A program made the translations under genes and the position numbers. A stretch of DNA of 64,000 nucleotides from Inia geoffrensis (lineage: Eukaryota; Chordata; Mammalia; Artiodactyla; Iniidae). The DNA lies in contig CM070902.1 of NCBI GenBank assembly GCA_036417435.1, positions 131,801,886 through 131,865,885 on the forward strand. Reading direction: 5' to 3'. Below, in pieces: positions 45,161 through 57,203 of this stretch; within the stretch, counting starts at the first letter, position 1, and each line of letters opens with the position of its first letter. The notes under the pieces were generated by a model. It had not been told where the DNA came from. It saw only the letters and a list, made by a program, of their open reading frames with translations, and did no database searches.

Positions 45161-47581
45161 AAAAGATAAAATATTGATTTAAAAAAGTGATAAAAATATA
45201 GCAAGCTTTTTCTGTTTTTACTGAAGCCAAGTAAACATAAGCACTGTAATAATGGACAGTGCCCAGAAAAATCAGACCCTTCATATTCACTTTTTTGCAG
45301 CTCTGCTTCACATCTGTCATCATTACAGCCCTTACTTTCTTTAGTCTTTGTTGCTGGCTAAGTGTAGTTTCTCTGTCATCTTAGGGTTCGGGGATAAAAA
45401 TAAAGGTCAGATCAGGTTTTCCAGCAACATGGTTATTGTTTCATATGTATTCACTCTCAGATAAACTCAAGGTCCTCTATAAAACAAAGAATTGTGTTAA
45501 ACTCGGGTAAACCCTTTGTGCAGAGGCCAGATGGAAAAGGATCGAGACGTGCAGCAAACTCCTCTGGGAATAGAGGAGCAAACATGAAGGACTATTTCTA
45601 AGCAGAGTCTGGTCCCCAAATTACAATTCATGAATAAAATGACTGTGGAGAATAACGATCAAGAGAATATCTGTGACAATAAACAAAACCCATATTTGTT
45701 TTTAACATGATTGAGAATTCTATGAACATGAATAAGCAAAGCATAACTTTGGCTCATGAAGAATATTGAAATGTAAGTGGAAGAAAATAATAGTAGAAAA
45801 TAACAAATTTGGAAAATTGTTAGGATAAATAATATGTATTGACAATTTGTTATTTAAACAATTATTTTCTTTACATTTGCATTTAACACTAAGAATTTAA
45901 AGTTGAACAGGTAGAATTATCTCACAGATAAACTAAGTAAGTTATAGAATTTTTAAGATATTTATCACCAGGATACAGAATGCTAAATTATGCTGGAACA
46001 CAAAGATTAAAAGGAATTGAAACTTCAATCAACATATTTTTAAATTACATAACTATTATTTTTGAAATATGTGTCCATTTTCCCAGGCTGTTAGGTACAA
46101 CAATAGAAATGCCATATTGTTTTCCCTTGCTTGACAGAGCCAAATGGAAAATAAACAGGGCAAGCAAATGAAAGTCTCTGGGGATCATGGGAATCGAATG
46201 ACTATAAAAAACATACTCTAGACAAGAATATAGTCTTGGATAAATATTCAGTTTTATTCTCATAATCTCTGTTCTTTTAGAAAAGACAGTTAATAATATT
46301 TCTGCTCCACCTCTTCCTCTTTAGATGGACTGTGTAAAATATCAAGTGAATAATGACAAGCCATATTTATCTGCACTGGTTGAAATTTAGTATCATTCTT
46401 CACTCAATTTAGAGAACTCCATATAATTAACTGATGAGCTGTCCTCCAGACAGTGCCATTTAGAGTCATTACTGCACTCTAATTGGGGAGAAATGCTTTT
46501 AGAAAGTTCTAATTAGAGACTTTTTTTGTTCTTCTTACACATACATTCAAAAGAGGTACTGTTTTGTGGGGGTTTTGTCGGGGTGGGGGTGGAGGGGAGG
46601 TTAGGTTGTAGCTTGGTGTATTGTTTTTGTATTTTTACTTAAGTAAGTGATACAAGGTAAAGTTTCTTCAAATTTTGAAGAGTAAATGACCACATGAGGA
46701 AACTGAATACTAACAATTTTGCTTTTGCTCATCATAATGATCATGATTATAATAGAAACGGATTTTTGAACAATTCATTATTAATGATTTGTATCTCTAT
46801 TTAAAGTTTGAAGGTTCTCTTAACTTTCAATTCCTTATATCAATATTTGTTTATAGAGAGTTCAGACTTTTAAAACAGTACCTTGACAATGTTTTTACAA
46901 GTTAAATATAGTAGTATGCAGACTAGATTTATTAAACTCATTAAAAAAATTTGGCAGAAAATTCAAATGGCTTATTATAGGTCACTTAGTGTATATTTGG
47001 GGGTACTCTGAATAAAACCAAGATCTTCCGACTCACTCTCAAGTTCAAAAACTTCAGAGTTGAAAGGTGAGAAACTGAAGCCCAATGAAACTTTTAACTA
47101 TGCCACATTAGTTTAAATATAATTTAAACTTTATTTCCAGAAGTACTGTTCAACATTGACCTTTCTCAGAAATAAAGCCAAGGAACAAAGTAAAATAAAC
47201 TGGGTTTTCCTGTTGTTAAGAAAAATGAGAACAATTTTTAAAAAATAAAAAGAATTTAAGAAAGTTCAAGTTGACTAAAAAAAGTGTGAATTATTTTTTA
47301 ATCTGGACCAGCCCCATTCTATAATATTTATTTTTAGATCAAAAAGTGTAAAGTTAACTCTCAAAAATACTGTGTAATTTAATAGGTTGAGTCTAAATTG
47401 TAAGAGTCTAAAGGACTCAGGAGAAAGAAAACAAAAACACCTCTATTACCTAAATAAAGTAAAACAGTGCCATCTGCTGACCAGAATGAAAAAAGTAGTT
47501 GGTCTTTGACACATCTATGAGAAAATAAAGGAGTTCAAGCAATAGATATTAATTTATTCTACGTCTTTTCTTTTTTCTTAA
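45161..47581. other. Unique AT-rich stretch, no gene seen
   Basis: 2.4 kb with short random frames only. It has a G-rich patch at 46567-46600. No repeat family is supported. Confidence 0.45.
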
Positions 47582-47938
47582 TTTTTTTTTTTTGGCTGCA
47601 TTGGGTTTTTGTTGCTGCATGCGGGATTTCTCTAGTTGCAGTGAGAAGGGGCTACCCTTCCTTACAGTGTGTGGGCTTCTCTTTGAGGAGCATGGGTTCC
47701 AGGCTCACAGGCTTCCGTAGTTACAGCAGGCGGGCTCAGTAGTTGCGGCACGTGGGCCCTAGAACGTGTGGGTTTCAGTAGTTGCGGCGCGTGGGCTCTA
47801 GAGCTCCTGGGCTTCAGTAGTTGTGGCGTGTGGGCTTAGTTGCTCCGTGGCATGTGGGATCTTCCCGAACCAGGGACCAAACCCATGTCCCCTGCATTGG
47901 CAGGCAGATTCTTAACCACTGCACCACCAGGGAAGTCC
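47582..47938 (-). mobile_element. CHR-1-like long SINE
   Basis: A T-run at the left, a long-type body on the minus strand ('ttgcggcacgtgggc' on plus), and the reverse-complement head 'ccaccagggaagtcc' at the right. Target duplication unclear. Confidence 0.88.
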
Positions 47939-48629
47939 TTCCACACGTCTTTGAATCATGCTAAAAAGTACTATGCTGGGGATGTAAAATTAATCAGCCT
48001 CCTATATGGAAATTTCAGATTATATTCTGTACTAGCTTGTGATTGTTAGTATTATTCAAAATCCAGCCAACAGTTAAATTTGATCATATCAGTAAATGTG
48101 GCCGTTTGGCTAAAACCACATTTAGTTTTATGGATAAAATGCAAATGAGTACATGAAGTTATTAACCTGTAATTTTGAATTTGATAAATTTTATATAAAG
48201 ATTTTTGTTTCTAAATGTATACTCACACTAAAAATAATTTGGAAAATAGAAAAATTTAAAGTTTGATTCTTGACCTAAGTATTTCACTTTGCAAATATGT
48301 GAGGGACTGCTAGGCCATAAACTTGATTGCCTGCAGGAGATATAAATAAGATCTAGTATATGCCCTCATTCAGTTCACCATCTAATGGAGGAGACAGATG
48401 TAAACCTGAAATTATAATATCTTAAGAGCTATAGCAGAGCATATACAGGATGGTACAGAAATATCTCATTCTACTCTAGTGAGACACACAAATCATTATC
48501 AACAATTCGTATAAACTGAAATATAATAAGCATTTGTTCTTGTCGTCAACTGCTATAAATAATCCTCTGACTTGTGCAAGAACTTTATTTTAAAACTTTC
48601 TCCCCGCATGGTGTTTTTGTTCTATTGCT
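47939..48629. other. Unique stretch, nothing recognised
   Basis: AT-rich non-coding DNA. I see no splice-supported frame. Confidence 0.4.
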
Positions 48630-49465
48630 TTACTCCGAAACCTCAAAAGGCTAACACATCCTTAACACTTCAGTTTCTCTCGTTTCTTGCATCAAGTCTA
48701 CTGCCAGATACAATTTTACTCCCTAAGTATCTCTTAAACATTAACCTTCTTTCTATTTTCTCTGGCACTATCCTAGGCTCACTATCACAACTGCAATAAC
48801 CTCTTATCTGATCTACCCACATTCACTTGGATCTTTTCCAATCCATTGTTCCCACTTAAAAATTTCAGTGCCTCTCAGGACCTGGCATGGTTGGTTCACC
48901 AACCGCCTCTCTAGCATCAGCTCACACCATGATTTCTTGCAATTTCTCTGCTGCTGTCACCCTGGCCTGCTTTCAGTTCCTATGTCTTGGCATGCTCCCT
49001 CTGCCACAGCTATTCCCTGTCACTCTGCTCTTTACTACCTTAAATAAGCCTTCACTGAACTACCTAAGTCACAAAATTCCACCATTAAACATTTTCATAG
49101 AACCACTCAGCTTCCTTCATACCACTCATCACAGATGCAGTTTTGGGGCTTCCCTGGTGGCGCAGTGGTTGAGAGTCCGCCTGCCAATGCAGGGGACGCG
49201 GGTTCGTGCCCCGGTCCGGGAAGATCCCACATGCTGCGGAGCAGCTGGGCCCGTGAGCCATGGCCACTGATCCTGCGAGTCCGGAGCCTGTGCTCCACAA
49301 TGGGAGAGGCCGCAACAGTGAGAGGCCCGCGTACCACACAAAAAAAATAAAAACAGATGTAGTTTTATATGTTATTAAGTGACTTATGTCTGTAAATTCA
49401 ATGAGGACAATGACTGTGTCTGTTTTGGCTCTTTATTGTTCCAAACTTATCAACATAGTTTTTCA
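48630..49465 (+). mobile_element. L2 LINE fragment, split by a SINE
   Basis: The L2 3' order is visible: 'acaactgcaataacctctta', 'cttttccaatccattgttcc', 'ctggcctgctttcagttcct', then after the SINE 'tcaatgaggacaatgactgt'. Diverged and non-coding. Confidence 0.65.
49145..49353 (+). mobile_element. CHR-2-like SINE inside L2
   Basis: A 13-base duplication 'cagatgcagtttt'/'cagatgtagtttt' with one mismatch (49132-49144 and 49354-49366). Near-consensus body. Confidence 0.92.
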
Positions 49466-50126
49466 TTACAAAAATTTTCCAATTCATATGGAAAAGTTTT
49501 GAATCAAGCAATTAAGAACTATCATAACTCAATAAAGTATGCTAATAAAAAGGATGAATAAAATAAGCTGGATTATTGATGATTCCAAATGTACACTATT
49601 TTCTTTTATTGAAACACTAATTTAGTTTATTATTTTTTCCTGCTTCTTTCCTATATGTCACAATAAGACTAGAAAACATATTTGTTTTCTTTAAGATTTG
49701 CCTACTGAGTCTAGTTATCTTAATCAGAATGCTTGCTAATTTGGGGGTGCACTATCTTCAAGACATTGTTATATTGGGGGAGGAACTACAAATAAAGTTA
49801 AACATGGACCTAATATCTTCTAGATCTTCTCCATCATTGAAATGTTTTGTGCTTCCTCTTTTGTTCTTTCTTACCTCTTGACACTTCTGCTATCATTATG
49901 TGCCTTTAAAAATCAAGTTCCTTTTTTACTGTACTTTTGAAATTTCCAGCAAGTGGGATGGGAATAGAGGGACACAACAACAAACAAATCAACCAAAACA
50001 CAACCTACAGCTTCTTTGTTTTATTTTTAAAGTTTTCTCACTAGCTTGGGTTTTCAGATAAAACCAATCACTAATAAACAGATTTCTATTTTCTTGCCTT
50101 GTCAAGAAATTAAATAATTCTGAATT
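49466..50126. other. Unique stretch, nothing recognised
   Basis: AT-rich non-coding DNA between L2 and the next SINE. No candidate exon. Confidence 0.4.
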
Positions 50127-50141
50127 TAAATTGAGGTTATA

Positions 50142-50356
50142 GGGCTTCCCTGGTGGCTCAGTGGTTGAGAGTCTGCCTGCCGATGCAGGGGACACGGGTT
50201 CGTGCCCCGGTCTGGGAGGATCCCACATGCCGCGGAGCGGCTGGGCGCGTGGGCCATGGCCGCTGAGCTTGCGCGTCCGGAGCCTGTGCTCCGCAACGGG
50301 AGAGGCCACAACAGTGAGAGGTCCGCGTACTGCAAAAAATAAAAAAATAAAAAAAA
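50142..50356 (+). mobile_element. CHR-2-like SINE
   Basis: A 15-base duplication 'taaattgaggttata' (50127-50141 and 50357-50371). 'ttgaggttata' occurs a third time at 50382, just downstream. The tail is (A)n interrupted by T. Confidence 0.92.
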
Positions 50357-50461
50357 TAAATTGAGGTTATATAAAATCAGTTGAGGTTATATGGCGTCAA
50401 TCGATGCAATAACAAATATTAGTTTTTCTTTAAATAAACCAAATTTAATTTAATAATATAC

Positions 50462-50945
50462 TGATGGCTAATTTTATGTATCAACTTGACTGAACCATGA
50501 GGTACCCAGATATTTGGGTAAACATGTTTGATGTGTCTGTGAGAGTGTTTCTGGATGAGGTTAACATCTGAATTGGTAGACTGAGTAAAGCAGGTTGCCC
50601 TCACCAATGTAGGTGGGCCTCATCCAATCTGTAGAAGACCTTAATAAAATAAAAAGGCAGAGTAAGGGAGAATTTGCTCTCTGTGTGACTGTCTTCAAAC
50701 TGGGACATTGGTCTTCTACTCCTTTGGACTGGAACTTGGACTGGAACTTATACCATTGACTCTCCTGGATCTCCAGCTTGCTGACTAAAGCTCTTGGGAC
50801 TTCTGAGCCTCCATAACTGTGTGAATCAATCCCTTATATTGGATCTCTTCATTTTATCTATAGATTAAATATATATAATATATATATTATATATATATAT
50901 CCTACTGGTTTTGTTTGTATTGGTCTGGAGGACCCAGACTAATCA
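50462..50945 (+). mobile_element. ERVL/MaLR-like LTR, decayed
   Basis: 'ggctaattttatgtatcaac' start, 'gtgggcctcatccaatctgt', 'gacttctgagcctccataac', an AT-rich palindrome (50868-50901) and end 'ggaggacccagactaatcac'. This is the architecture of a solo LTR with a polyadenylation region. The subfamily was not determined. Confidence 0.55.
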
Positions 50946-51080
50946 CATACCATGACATTAAAGACCGACTATAGGTACCTGGATTTTACACTATTTAAAC
51001 ATAGTTATGTTGATTGATTTTGGTTTTAAATTCCATTCAATTTCATCTTGCATATCCATCAGTTTATAAAATAAGATTGA

Positions 51081-51082
<2 letters not shown>

Positions 51083-51112
<30 letters not shown>
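51083..51112. repeat. (AC)n microsatellite
   Basis: About 15 uninterrupted AC units. Confidence 0.93.
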
Positions 51113-51118
<6 letters not shown>

Positions 51119-51249
51119 TGGTCCTTTAATTCCAAGTCTCTTCATCGTTCAAAGGTGGGGGAATATCTCCCAACCTCTTTTCTTTCCCCTCCAAATTTTG
51201 CAAAGGGGTGGCCTATTTATACTCAATTTCTCCACTCAAATCCCTAATA

Positions 51250-51382
51250 GTCATCAATTGCCTGACTTTAACACTCTGTTGAAACTACTCTCACCAAAAT
51301 CACTAATGATCTCCTAGTGCAACATCAAATGATTTCCATTTTAAACTAGAGGTTCTCTATCCTTATTTTGGAAATGCTGATA
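51250..51382 (+). mobile_element. L2 LINE ORF fragment, left part
   Basis: 'gaaactactctcaccaaaat' and 'cactaatgatctcctagtg' match the L2 ORF2 region. The same L2 appears to continue at 52665-52990, split by the mariner. Confidence 0.55.
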
Positions 51383-52662
51383 TTGGTTTGGCCAAAAAGT
51401 GCCTTCGATTTTTAAGTAAAAATAAAAGACACACTTTTCATTTTTACCAAGAGCTTTATTGAACAACGTATTCACCATTTTGTTCCACTACCTTCTACTG
51501 TTTTTCAGGCAACTTCATAATTCCATCTTCCCAAAACTTTTTATCTTTTGAGCAAAGAACTGTTCCAGGTGCCTTTTACAGTCTTCCAGGGAATTGAAAT
51601 TTTTTCCATTAAGAGAATTTTGTAAAGACCTAAATAAATGGAAATCCGAAGGTGCAATGTCTGGTGAATATGGTGGTTGAATCAGAACTTCCCAGCCAAG
51701 CTGTAACAGTTTTTGCCTGGTCATCAAAGAAACATGTGGTCTTGCGTTAACCTGATGGAAGATTATGCGTTTTCTGTTGACTAATTCTGGATGCTTTTTG
51801 TCAAGTGCTGCTTTCAGTTGGTCTAACTGGGAGCAGTACCTGTTGGAATTAATCATTTGGTTTTCTGGAAGGAGCTCATAATAGAGGACTCCCTTCCAAT
51901 CCCACCATATACATGACATCAGCTTCTTTGGATGAAGACCGGCCTTTGGTGTGGTTGGTGGTGGTTCATTTCACTTGCCCCACGATCTCTTCCATTCCAC
52001 ATAATTGTACAGTATCCACTTTTCATCACCTGTCACAATTTGTTATAAAAACTGAACGTTTTCATTATGTTTAAGTATAGAATCACATGAGGAAATATGG
52101 TCAAGAAGGTTTTTCTTGCTTAACTATGTGGAACCCAAACATCAAAACAATTAACATAACCAAGCTGGTGCAAATGATTTTCAATGCTTGATTTGGCTAT
52201 TTTGAGTATGTTGGCTGTCTCCCGAGTGGTATAACGTTGATTGTTCTCAATTAATGTCTCGATTTGATCGCTATCAGCTTCAACTGGTGTACCCGACTGT
52301 GGAGCATTGTCCAGTGAGAAATCTCCAACACGACATTTTGCAAACCACTTTTGACACATTCGATCAGTCACAGCACCTTCTCCATACACTGTACAAATCT
52401 TTTTTTGCATTTCAGCTGCGTTTTTACCTTTCTTGAAATAATAAAGCATAATATGCCAAAAATGTTGCTTTTTTCTTCCACCTTCAATATTAAAATGGCT
52501 ACACAAAAATTCACGAATTTTGATGTATCTTTTTAAATGCCACCTGTTATGACAGCTGTCACATACAATCTAACAAAATTGTTTCAAATGAAGTTAAAGA
52601 CACCTAGATGTTATTAGAGCCATCTTATGGAAAAAAACAAATGAACGCTTTGACCAACGCAA
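51383..52662 (-). mobile_element. Mariner DNA transposon (full-length but dead)
   Basis: About 1.28 kb with imperfect terminal inverted repeats: 'ttggtttggccaaaaagtg' at the left, and 'gcgttggtcaaagcgttcat' as the reverse complement of the right end. It is flanked by TA on both sides, the mariner target. It carries one transposase gene on the minus strand (next entry) and is inserted into an L2 fragment. Confidence 0.9.
51490..52560 (-). pseudogene. Mariner transposase, inactivated
   Basis: Mariner transposases cut and paste their element with a helix-turn-helix DNA-binding N-terminus and a DD34D catalytic domain. From 52506 downwards the HTH region is readable (C-Q-K-W-F-A-K-C-R, G-T-P-V-E, T-T-R-E-T-A) up to W-V-P-H-S, which is followed by a stop at about 52120. 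The first catalytic aspartate is kept in V-T-G-D-E-K-W (about 52020). The second should sit in H-x-D-N-A-R-P-H but reads H-Q-V-N-A-R-P-H, with a valine codon at 51749-51751. The third is kept in Y-S-P-D-I-A-P-S-D. Further in-frame stops lie near 52047 and 51975. The gene is clearly dead. The three stops and the D-to-V change suggest long neutral decay. Confidence 0.9.
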
Positions 52663-52664
52663 TA

Positions 52665-52990
52665 CTTTCTCTCCCTGATACTTTCTTTAGTTTATGTGAC
52701 ACTGCTTCTTCTGGTTTCCTCTCAAATTCTCTACTCATTCTTTCTGTTTCCTTTACCAAATCTATTTCTTCTGCCTGATCCTTACAGTTATGGCTTTCCA
52801 AGTTGACACTGTCATTCCACTGGTCCTGTCAGTAAATCTTCTGAATTCAGTTCTATACACTGATTACATAACTTGATATCCCCAACCGAGACCATTCCCC
52901 ATACTTTTAGTCTCATATCCAATTACTTGTTAGATACTTTGTACTCAATCTCTAAAACTGAAATTATTATCTTCCCCTAAACCTATTTTT
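52665..52990 (+). mobile_element. L2 LINE ORF fragment, right part
   Basis: 'tatgtgacactgcttcttct' followed by 'ggtttcctctcaaattctct' and 'cagttctatacactgattac' are consistent with continuation of the L2 ORF2 seen at 51250. Confidence 0.5.
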
Positions 52991-53031
52991 ATTCCTATTT
53001 CCTATATTTCAGTTGTAGTAGTCTTCATTTG

Positions 53032-53242
53032 TTTGTTTGTTTTGTTTTTTGCGGTACACGGGCCTCTCACTGTTGTGGCCTCTCCCGTTGCGGAGCACAG
53101 GCTCTGGACGCGCAGGCTCAGCAGCCATGGCTCACTGGCCCAGCCACTCCGCGGCATGTGGGATCTTCCCGGACCAGGGCACGAACCCATGTCCCCTGCT
53201 TTGGCAGGCAGACTCTTAATCACTGCGCCACCAGGGAAGCCC
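53032..53242 (-). mobile_element. CHR-2-like SINE
   Basis: A perfect 15-base duplication 'agtagtcttcatttg' (53017-53031 and 53243-53257). The tail is (GTTT)n in place of pure poly(T). Confidence 0.93.
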
Positions 53243-53257
53243 AGTAGTCTTCATTTG

Positions 53258-54980
53258 ACCTTTCTTTTTTTTGAATGAAAATGCCAGCATAGTGGGGCAA
53301 TCTCTGTGACACATGGACGGTGTAGTAAATTGCTTTATTGTTTACTGTTTTGCTGTTGATCCCTGGGGGACAGTTGTACTTTCCTGCCTTAATGACAGCA
53401 GATTTGACCATGAGACTTGCTCTGGCCAGTAAAATGCAAGCATAATGACTGTGTCACTTCCCAGCAGATACTTAAGGGCCAGAACACACCTTGCCATGCT
53501 CTTTTTGCCCTATAACAGGACAATCAACAATATTCTAGATGCTTCATCAGCTCAGGTGCTGGCATGAAGGTGACGCCATAGTCGCATGACTGAAAATAAA
53601 ACCTGAAGATTATAGTCACTGAAATTTGGGGGTCATTTGTTAACATAATAAATCGTAGCTTATACTGACTGATCTAGGACTGGAGAAGTTTCAACCAAAT
53701 AATTTTACAGTTATCCATGTAATTAATTATGTACAAAGGCAACAGAAAGATGATCTCAGATATGCAAGTCCTATCAGACATCTTTATATGATTTTTAAGA
53801 ATGACTACCTTAAATATTTCTCCAACAACTGAAATATGAGAGCCAATAAGAAATGAGAGTTTGAAATGACTGTCTGAAACCAATGAAACTAGGTAAAAGA
53901 GTGATATCTGAAAAAAAGGGTTGCAAATCTGCTTACAAACTGAATGCAAATATCATAAATAATTCTTAAAAAGGAGATATAAAATATTCATATAGTAACT
54001 TTGGATCTAAATTCCATATTGTATTAGCAAAACTGATAAGGAAAAGAGAAAAATTTACGAAATTCACTGTATCAAATAGAGAGAATTAGAAATATATCAT
54101 TTTACTCTGAACTTTGAATACTAAGTAAGGTTAAGTAATTATGTTAAAATTCTTAAAGATAGTTTAGTAGAAGCTTGTAGTTAAAGATGGAAAAATAAAG
54201 ACATTTTTATTTCATACCTCTCCTTGATACCTACTAATTGTTAAAAAAAAAAAATTGAAAAAAAATGCAGAAGGGGAAAAAAACATCTCTCATTTTCAAT
54301 GAAATAAGGAAATGATACAACCCTAAATTACAAAACAGGAAGCAGGTTTATCAAGCAATGAAGTGAAATGCGGGAAGAGGCTGAGTGCTGAGAACCAAAG
54401 CACGTCTTCTCTAGCCTTGAGCAGGACACAGATTTCTCACCAAGACAGAGGAACAGTCCTGAAAAACTGTGATCGGAATAGCAAGATCTGGGCCTGAAGG
54501 AGCCTCAGGAAAAGTGGAATGTCTAGTTTGGTGGGGAAGTGGAACTAGAGAAGACACCAGGCTAGCATGCCATCTTTACAGCCTCCAGCCTGTTGGCAAT
54601 TGCTAGAGCTAAAGCAGAATGAGGAAAGGAAGAAAGGAGCCAGCAATCTCATATCACTCCCCATCCCTAAATGGATTTTTGCCAATAACTCATTGATGAG
54701 TACTCTGTGTCATGGCAGCCACTAGCTCTAAGGAAGACAGGGAAAACACACAACTATTACAGTGTCTGTGGTACAGACAGACAATGGAGAAGGTAAGTGA
54801 GTCTGCAATTTTTGCCACTACAAAAAAAAAAAAAAAATCAGGATGGCAACTAGAAAAAAAAAAAACAAAAATGAAAAGAAGAGAAAGAGAAGGTAAATGA
54901 ACTATAAGAGAGAGAGAATACAGTGCAAGATAAATTGCCTAATAAATAGACCGAGAGTTAAAATGTGCATTTCCTCATAG
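53258..54980. other. Unique stretch, no gene seen
   Basis: AT-rich. It contains A-runs at 54241-54268 and 54821-54866, and a minus-strand frame of 91 codons (53674-53949) without a domain. Part of 53330-53640 looks like an old repeat that I cannot classify. Confidence 0.4.
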
Positions 54981-54984
54981 TCTC

Positions 54985-55435
54985 TGTAGTGGGCTGAATA
55001 GTGTCACCCCCAAATTCATGTCTACACAGAACTTCAGAATGTGGTCTTATTAGGGAATAAGTCTCTGCAGATGTAATTAGTTAAGACAAGGTCATGCTGG
55101 ATTAGCGTGGGCCCTAAATCAAATGGCTGATATCCTTATAATAAAGGAAGAGGACAAGCAGAGACACACATAGGAAAGAAGGTCATGTATTAGTGGAGGC
55201 AGAGACTGGAGTGATTATCTACAAGCCAAAGAATACCAAGAATTTCAGGGAGCAACCAGAAGGTAGGAGGAGGCTAGGAAGGATCCTTTTCTAGATCCTT
55301 CAGAAAGAGCATGGCCCTGCTGCCACCTTGTTTTCAGCTTTTTAGCCTCTGAACTATGAATCAATAAATTCCTGTTTTTTCAAGCCATCCAGTTTGTGAC
55401 TTTGTTATGGAAGCCCCAGGAAACTAATACAGTCT
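54985..55435 (+). mobile_element. MLT1/MST-like MaLR LTR
   Basis: 'gtgggctgaatagtgtcacc', 'gcagatgtaattagttaaga', 'tgctggattagcgtgggccc', 'tttagcctctgaactatg', 'aatcaataaattcctg' and the end 'ggaaactaatac' match the LTR class seen at 6591. Confidence 0.65.
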
Positions 55436-55459
55436 CCAAGAAATTACATACAGCATGAG

Positions 55460-56035
55460 TGTGGTAGACAGACTCTAGGGTGGCCTTCATGATTTCTGCC
55501 TCTTGGTGTTTATACCCTTGTGTTAGTTCCTCTCACTGAGTGAAGGTAGGACCTATGATTTGCTTCTAACCAACTGAATTCAGTAAATGGATAGGATGTA
55601 TATGATTATTATATGTGATTACATTACATCACATTGTAATCCAACCTGTTAGGAGACTCTGTCTTGCTGGCTTTGAAGAAGTAAGCTAACATGCTGTGAG
55701 CTCCATGCCATATGGACAGAGCCACAAAGCAAGGAGGTGAGGGTACAACAGCAAGAAAATGGGACCTTCAGTCTGGCAGCCTGCAAGGAACTAAATTCTG
55801 TAAACAACCAAATTGAGTTGGAAAGCAGATCCATCTCCAGTCAAGCCTCAGATGAGACAGCAGCCCCAACTGACAAAATGATTGCAGCCTTGTGAGACTT
55901 TCAAGCACAGGACCCAACTAAGCTGTGCTCAGACACTTGATGCACAGGAACTGTGAGATAACAAGTATGTGATGCTTTAAGCCACTAAGTTTTTGGTAAT
56001 ATTGTTATGCAGCAATAGATAACTAGTACAACACT
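55460..56035 (+). mobile_element. MaLR/ERVL-like LTR
   Basis: 'aggacctatgatttgcttct', 'gagactctgtcttgctgg', 'ccagtcaagcctcagatgag' and 'gctttaagccactaagtttt' match the class of the LTR at 6127. The two LTR types are neighbours here as well, in the opposite order. Confidence 0.6.
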
Positions 56036-56199
56036 CTGTAGAACTTGGAGAATCAATAGTTCAAAATAATAATTTAACTCATGAGAGGAGGTAATATTGA
56101 GATGGAAGATCTCAGAAAATAAACTAAATAGGTAAAAACTACATTAGACAAATACAGACCAGAGGGCAGACAGCAGAAGCAAGAAGAACTATAGTCCTG

Positions 56200-57145
56200 C
56201 AGCTTGTGCAATGAAAACCACATTCGCAGAAAGATAGACAAAATGAAAAGGCAGAGGGCTATGTACCAGATGAAGGATCAAGATAAAACCCCAGAAAAAC
56301 AATGAAATGAAGTGGAGATAGGCAACCTTCCAGAAAAAGATTTCAGAATAAGGATAGTGAAGATGATCCAGGACCTTGGAAAAAGGATGGAGGCAAAGAT
56401 CAAGAAGATGCAAGAAATGTTTAACAAAGACTTAGAAGAATTAAAGAACAAACAAACATAGATGAAAATAATACAATAACTGAAATGAAAACTACACTAG
56501 AAGGAATCAATAGCAGAATAATCGAGGCAGAAGAATGGATAAGTGACCTGGAAGACAGAATGGTGGAATTCACTGCCAGGGAACAGAATAAAGAGAAAAG
56601 AACGAAAAGACATGAAGACAGCCTAAGAGACCTCTGGGACAACACTAAACACACCAACATTTGCATTATAAGGGTCCCAGAAGGCGAAGAGAGAAAGAAC
56701 CCAAGAAAAGATTTGAAGAGAATATAGTTGAAAACTTCCCTAACATGGGAAAAGAAATAGCCACCCAAGTCTAGGAAGCGCAGAGTCCCAGGAAGGATAA
56801 ACCCAAGGAGAAACACACCAAGACACATAGTAATCAAATTGACAAAAACTAAAGACAAAGAAAAATTATTAAAAGCAACAAGGGAAAAATGACAAATAAC
56901 AAACAAAGGAACTCCCATAAGGTTAACAGCTGATTTCTCAGCAGAAGCTCTACAAGCCAGAAGCGAGTGACACGATATATTTAAAGTGATAAAAGGGAGG
57001 AAACTACAACCAAGATTACTCTACCTGGCAAGGATCTCATTCAGATATGACAGAGAAATAAAAAACTTAACAGACAAGCAAAAGCTAATAGAATTCAGCA
57101 CCACCAAAACAGCTTTACAACAAACGCTAAAGGAACTTCTCTAAG
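56200..57145 (+). pseudogene. LINE-1 ORF1, broken
   Basis: ORF1p is the L1 RNA-binding trimer. The start M-K-R-Q-R-A-M-Y-Q is readable from about 56244 but runs into a TGA after ~20 codons. A later open part (56485-56727) reads through the coiled coil (E-G-I-N-S-R-I-I-E-A-E-E-W) into the RRM start (I-C-I-I-R-V-P-E-G-E-E). The remaining C-terminal part is interrupted by stops. Confidence 0.75.
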
Positions 57146-57203
57146 TGGGAAAAACAAGAGAAGAAAAAGACCTACAAAAACAAACGCAAAACAATTAAGA
57201 AAA

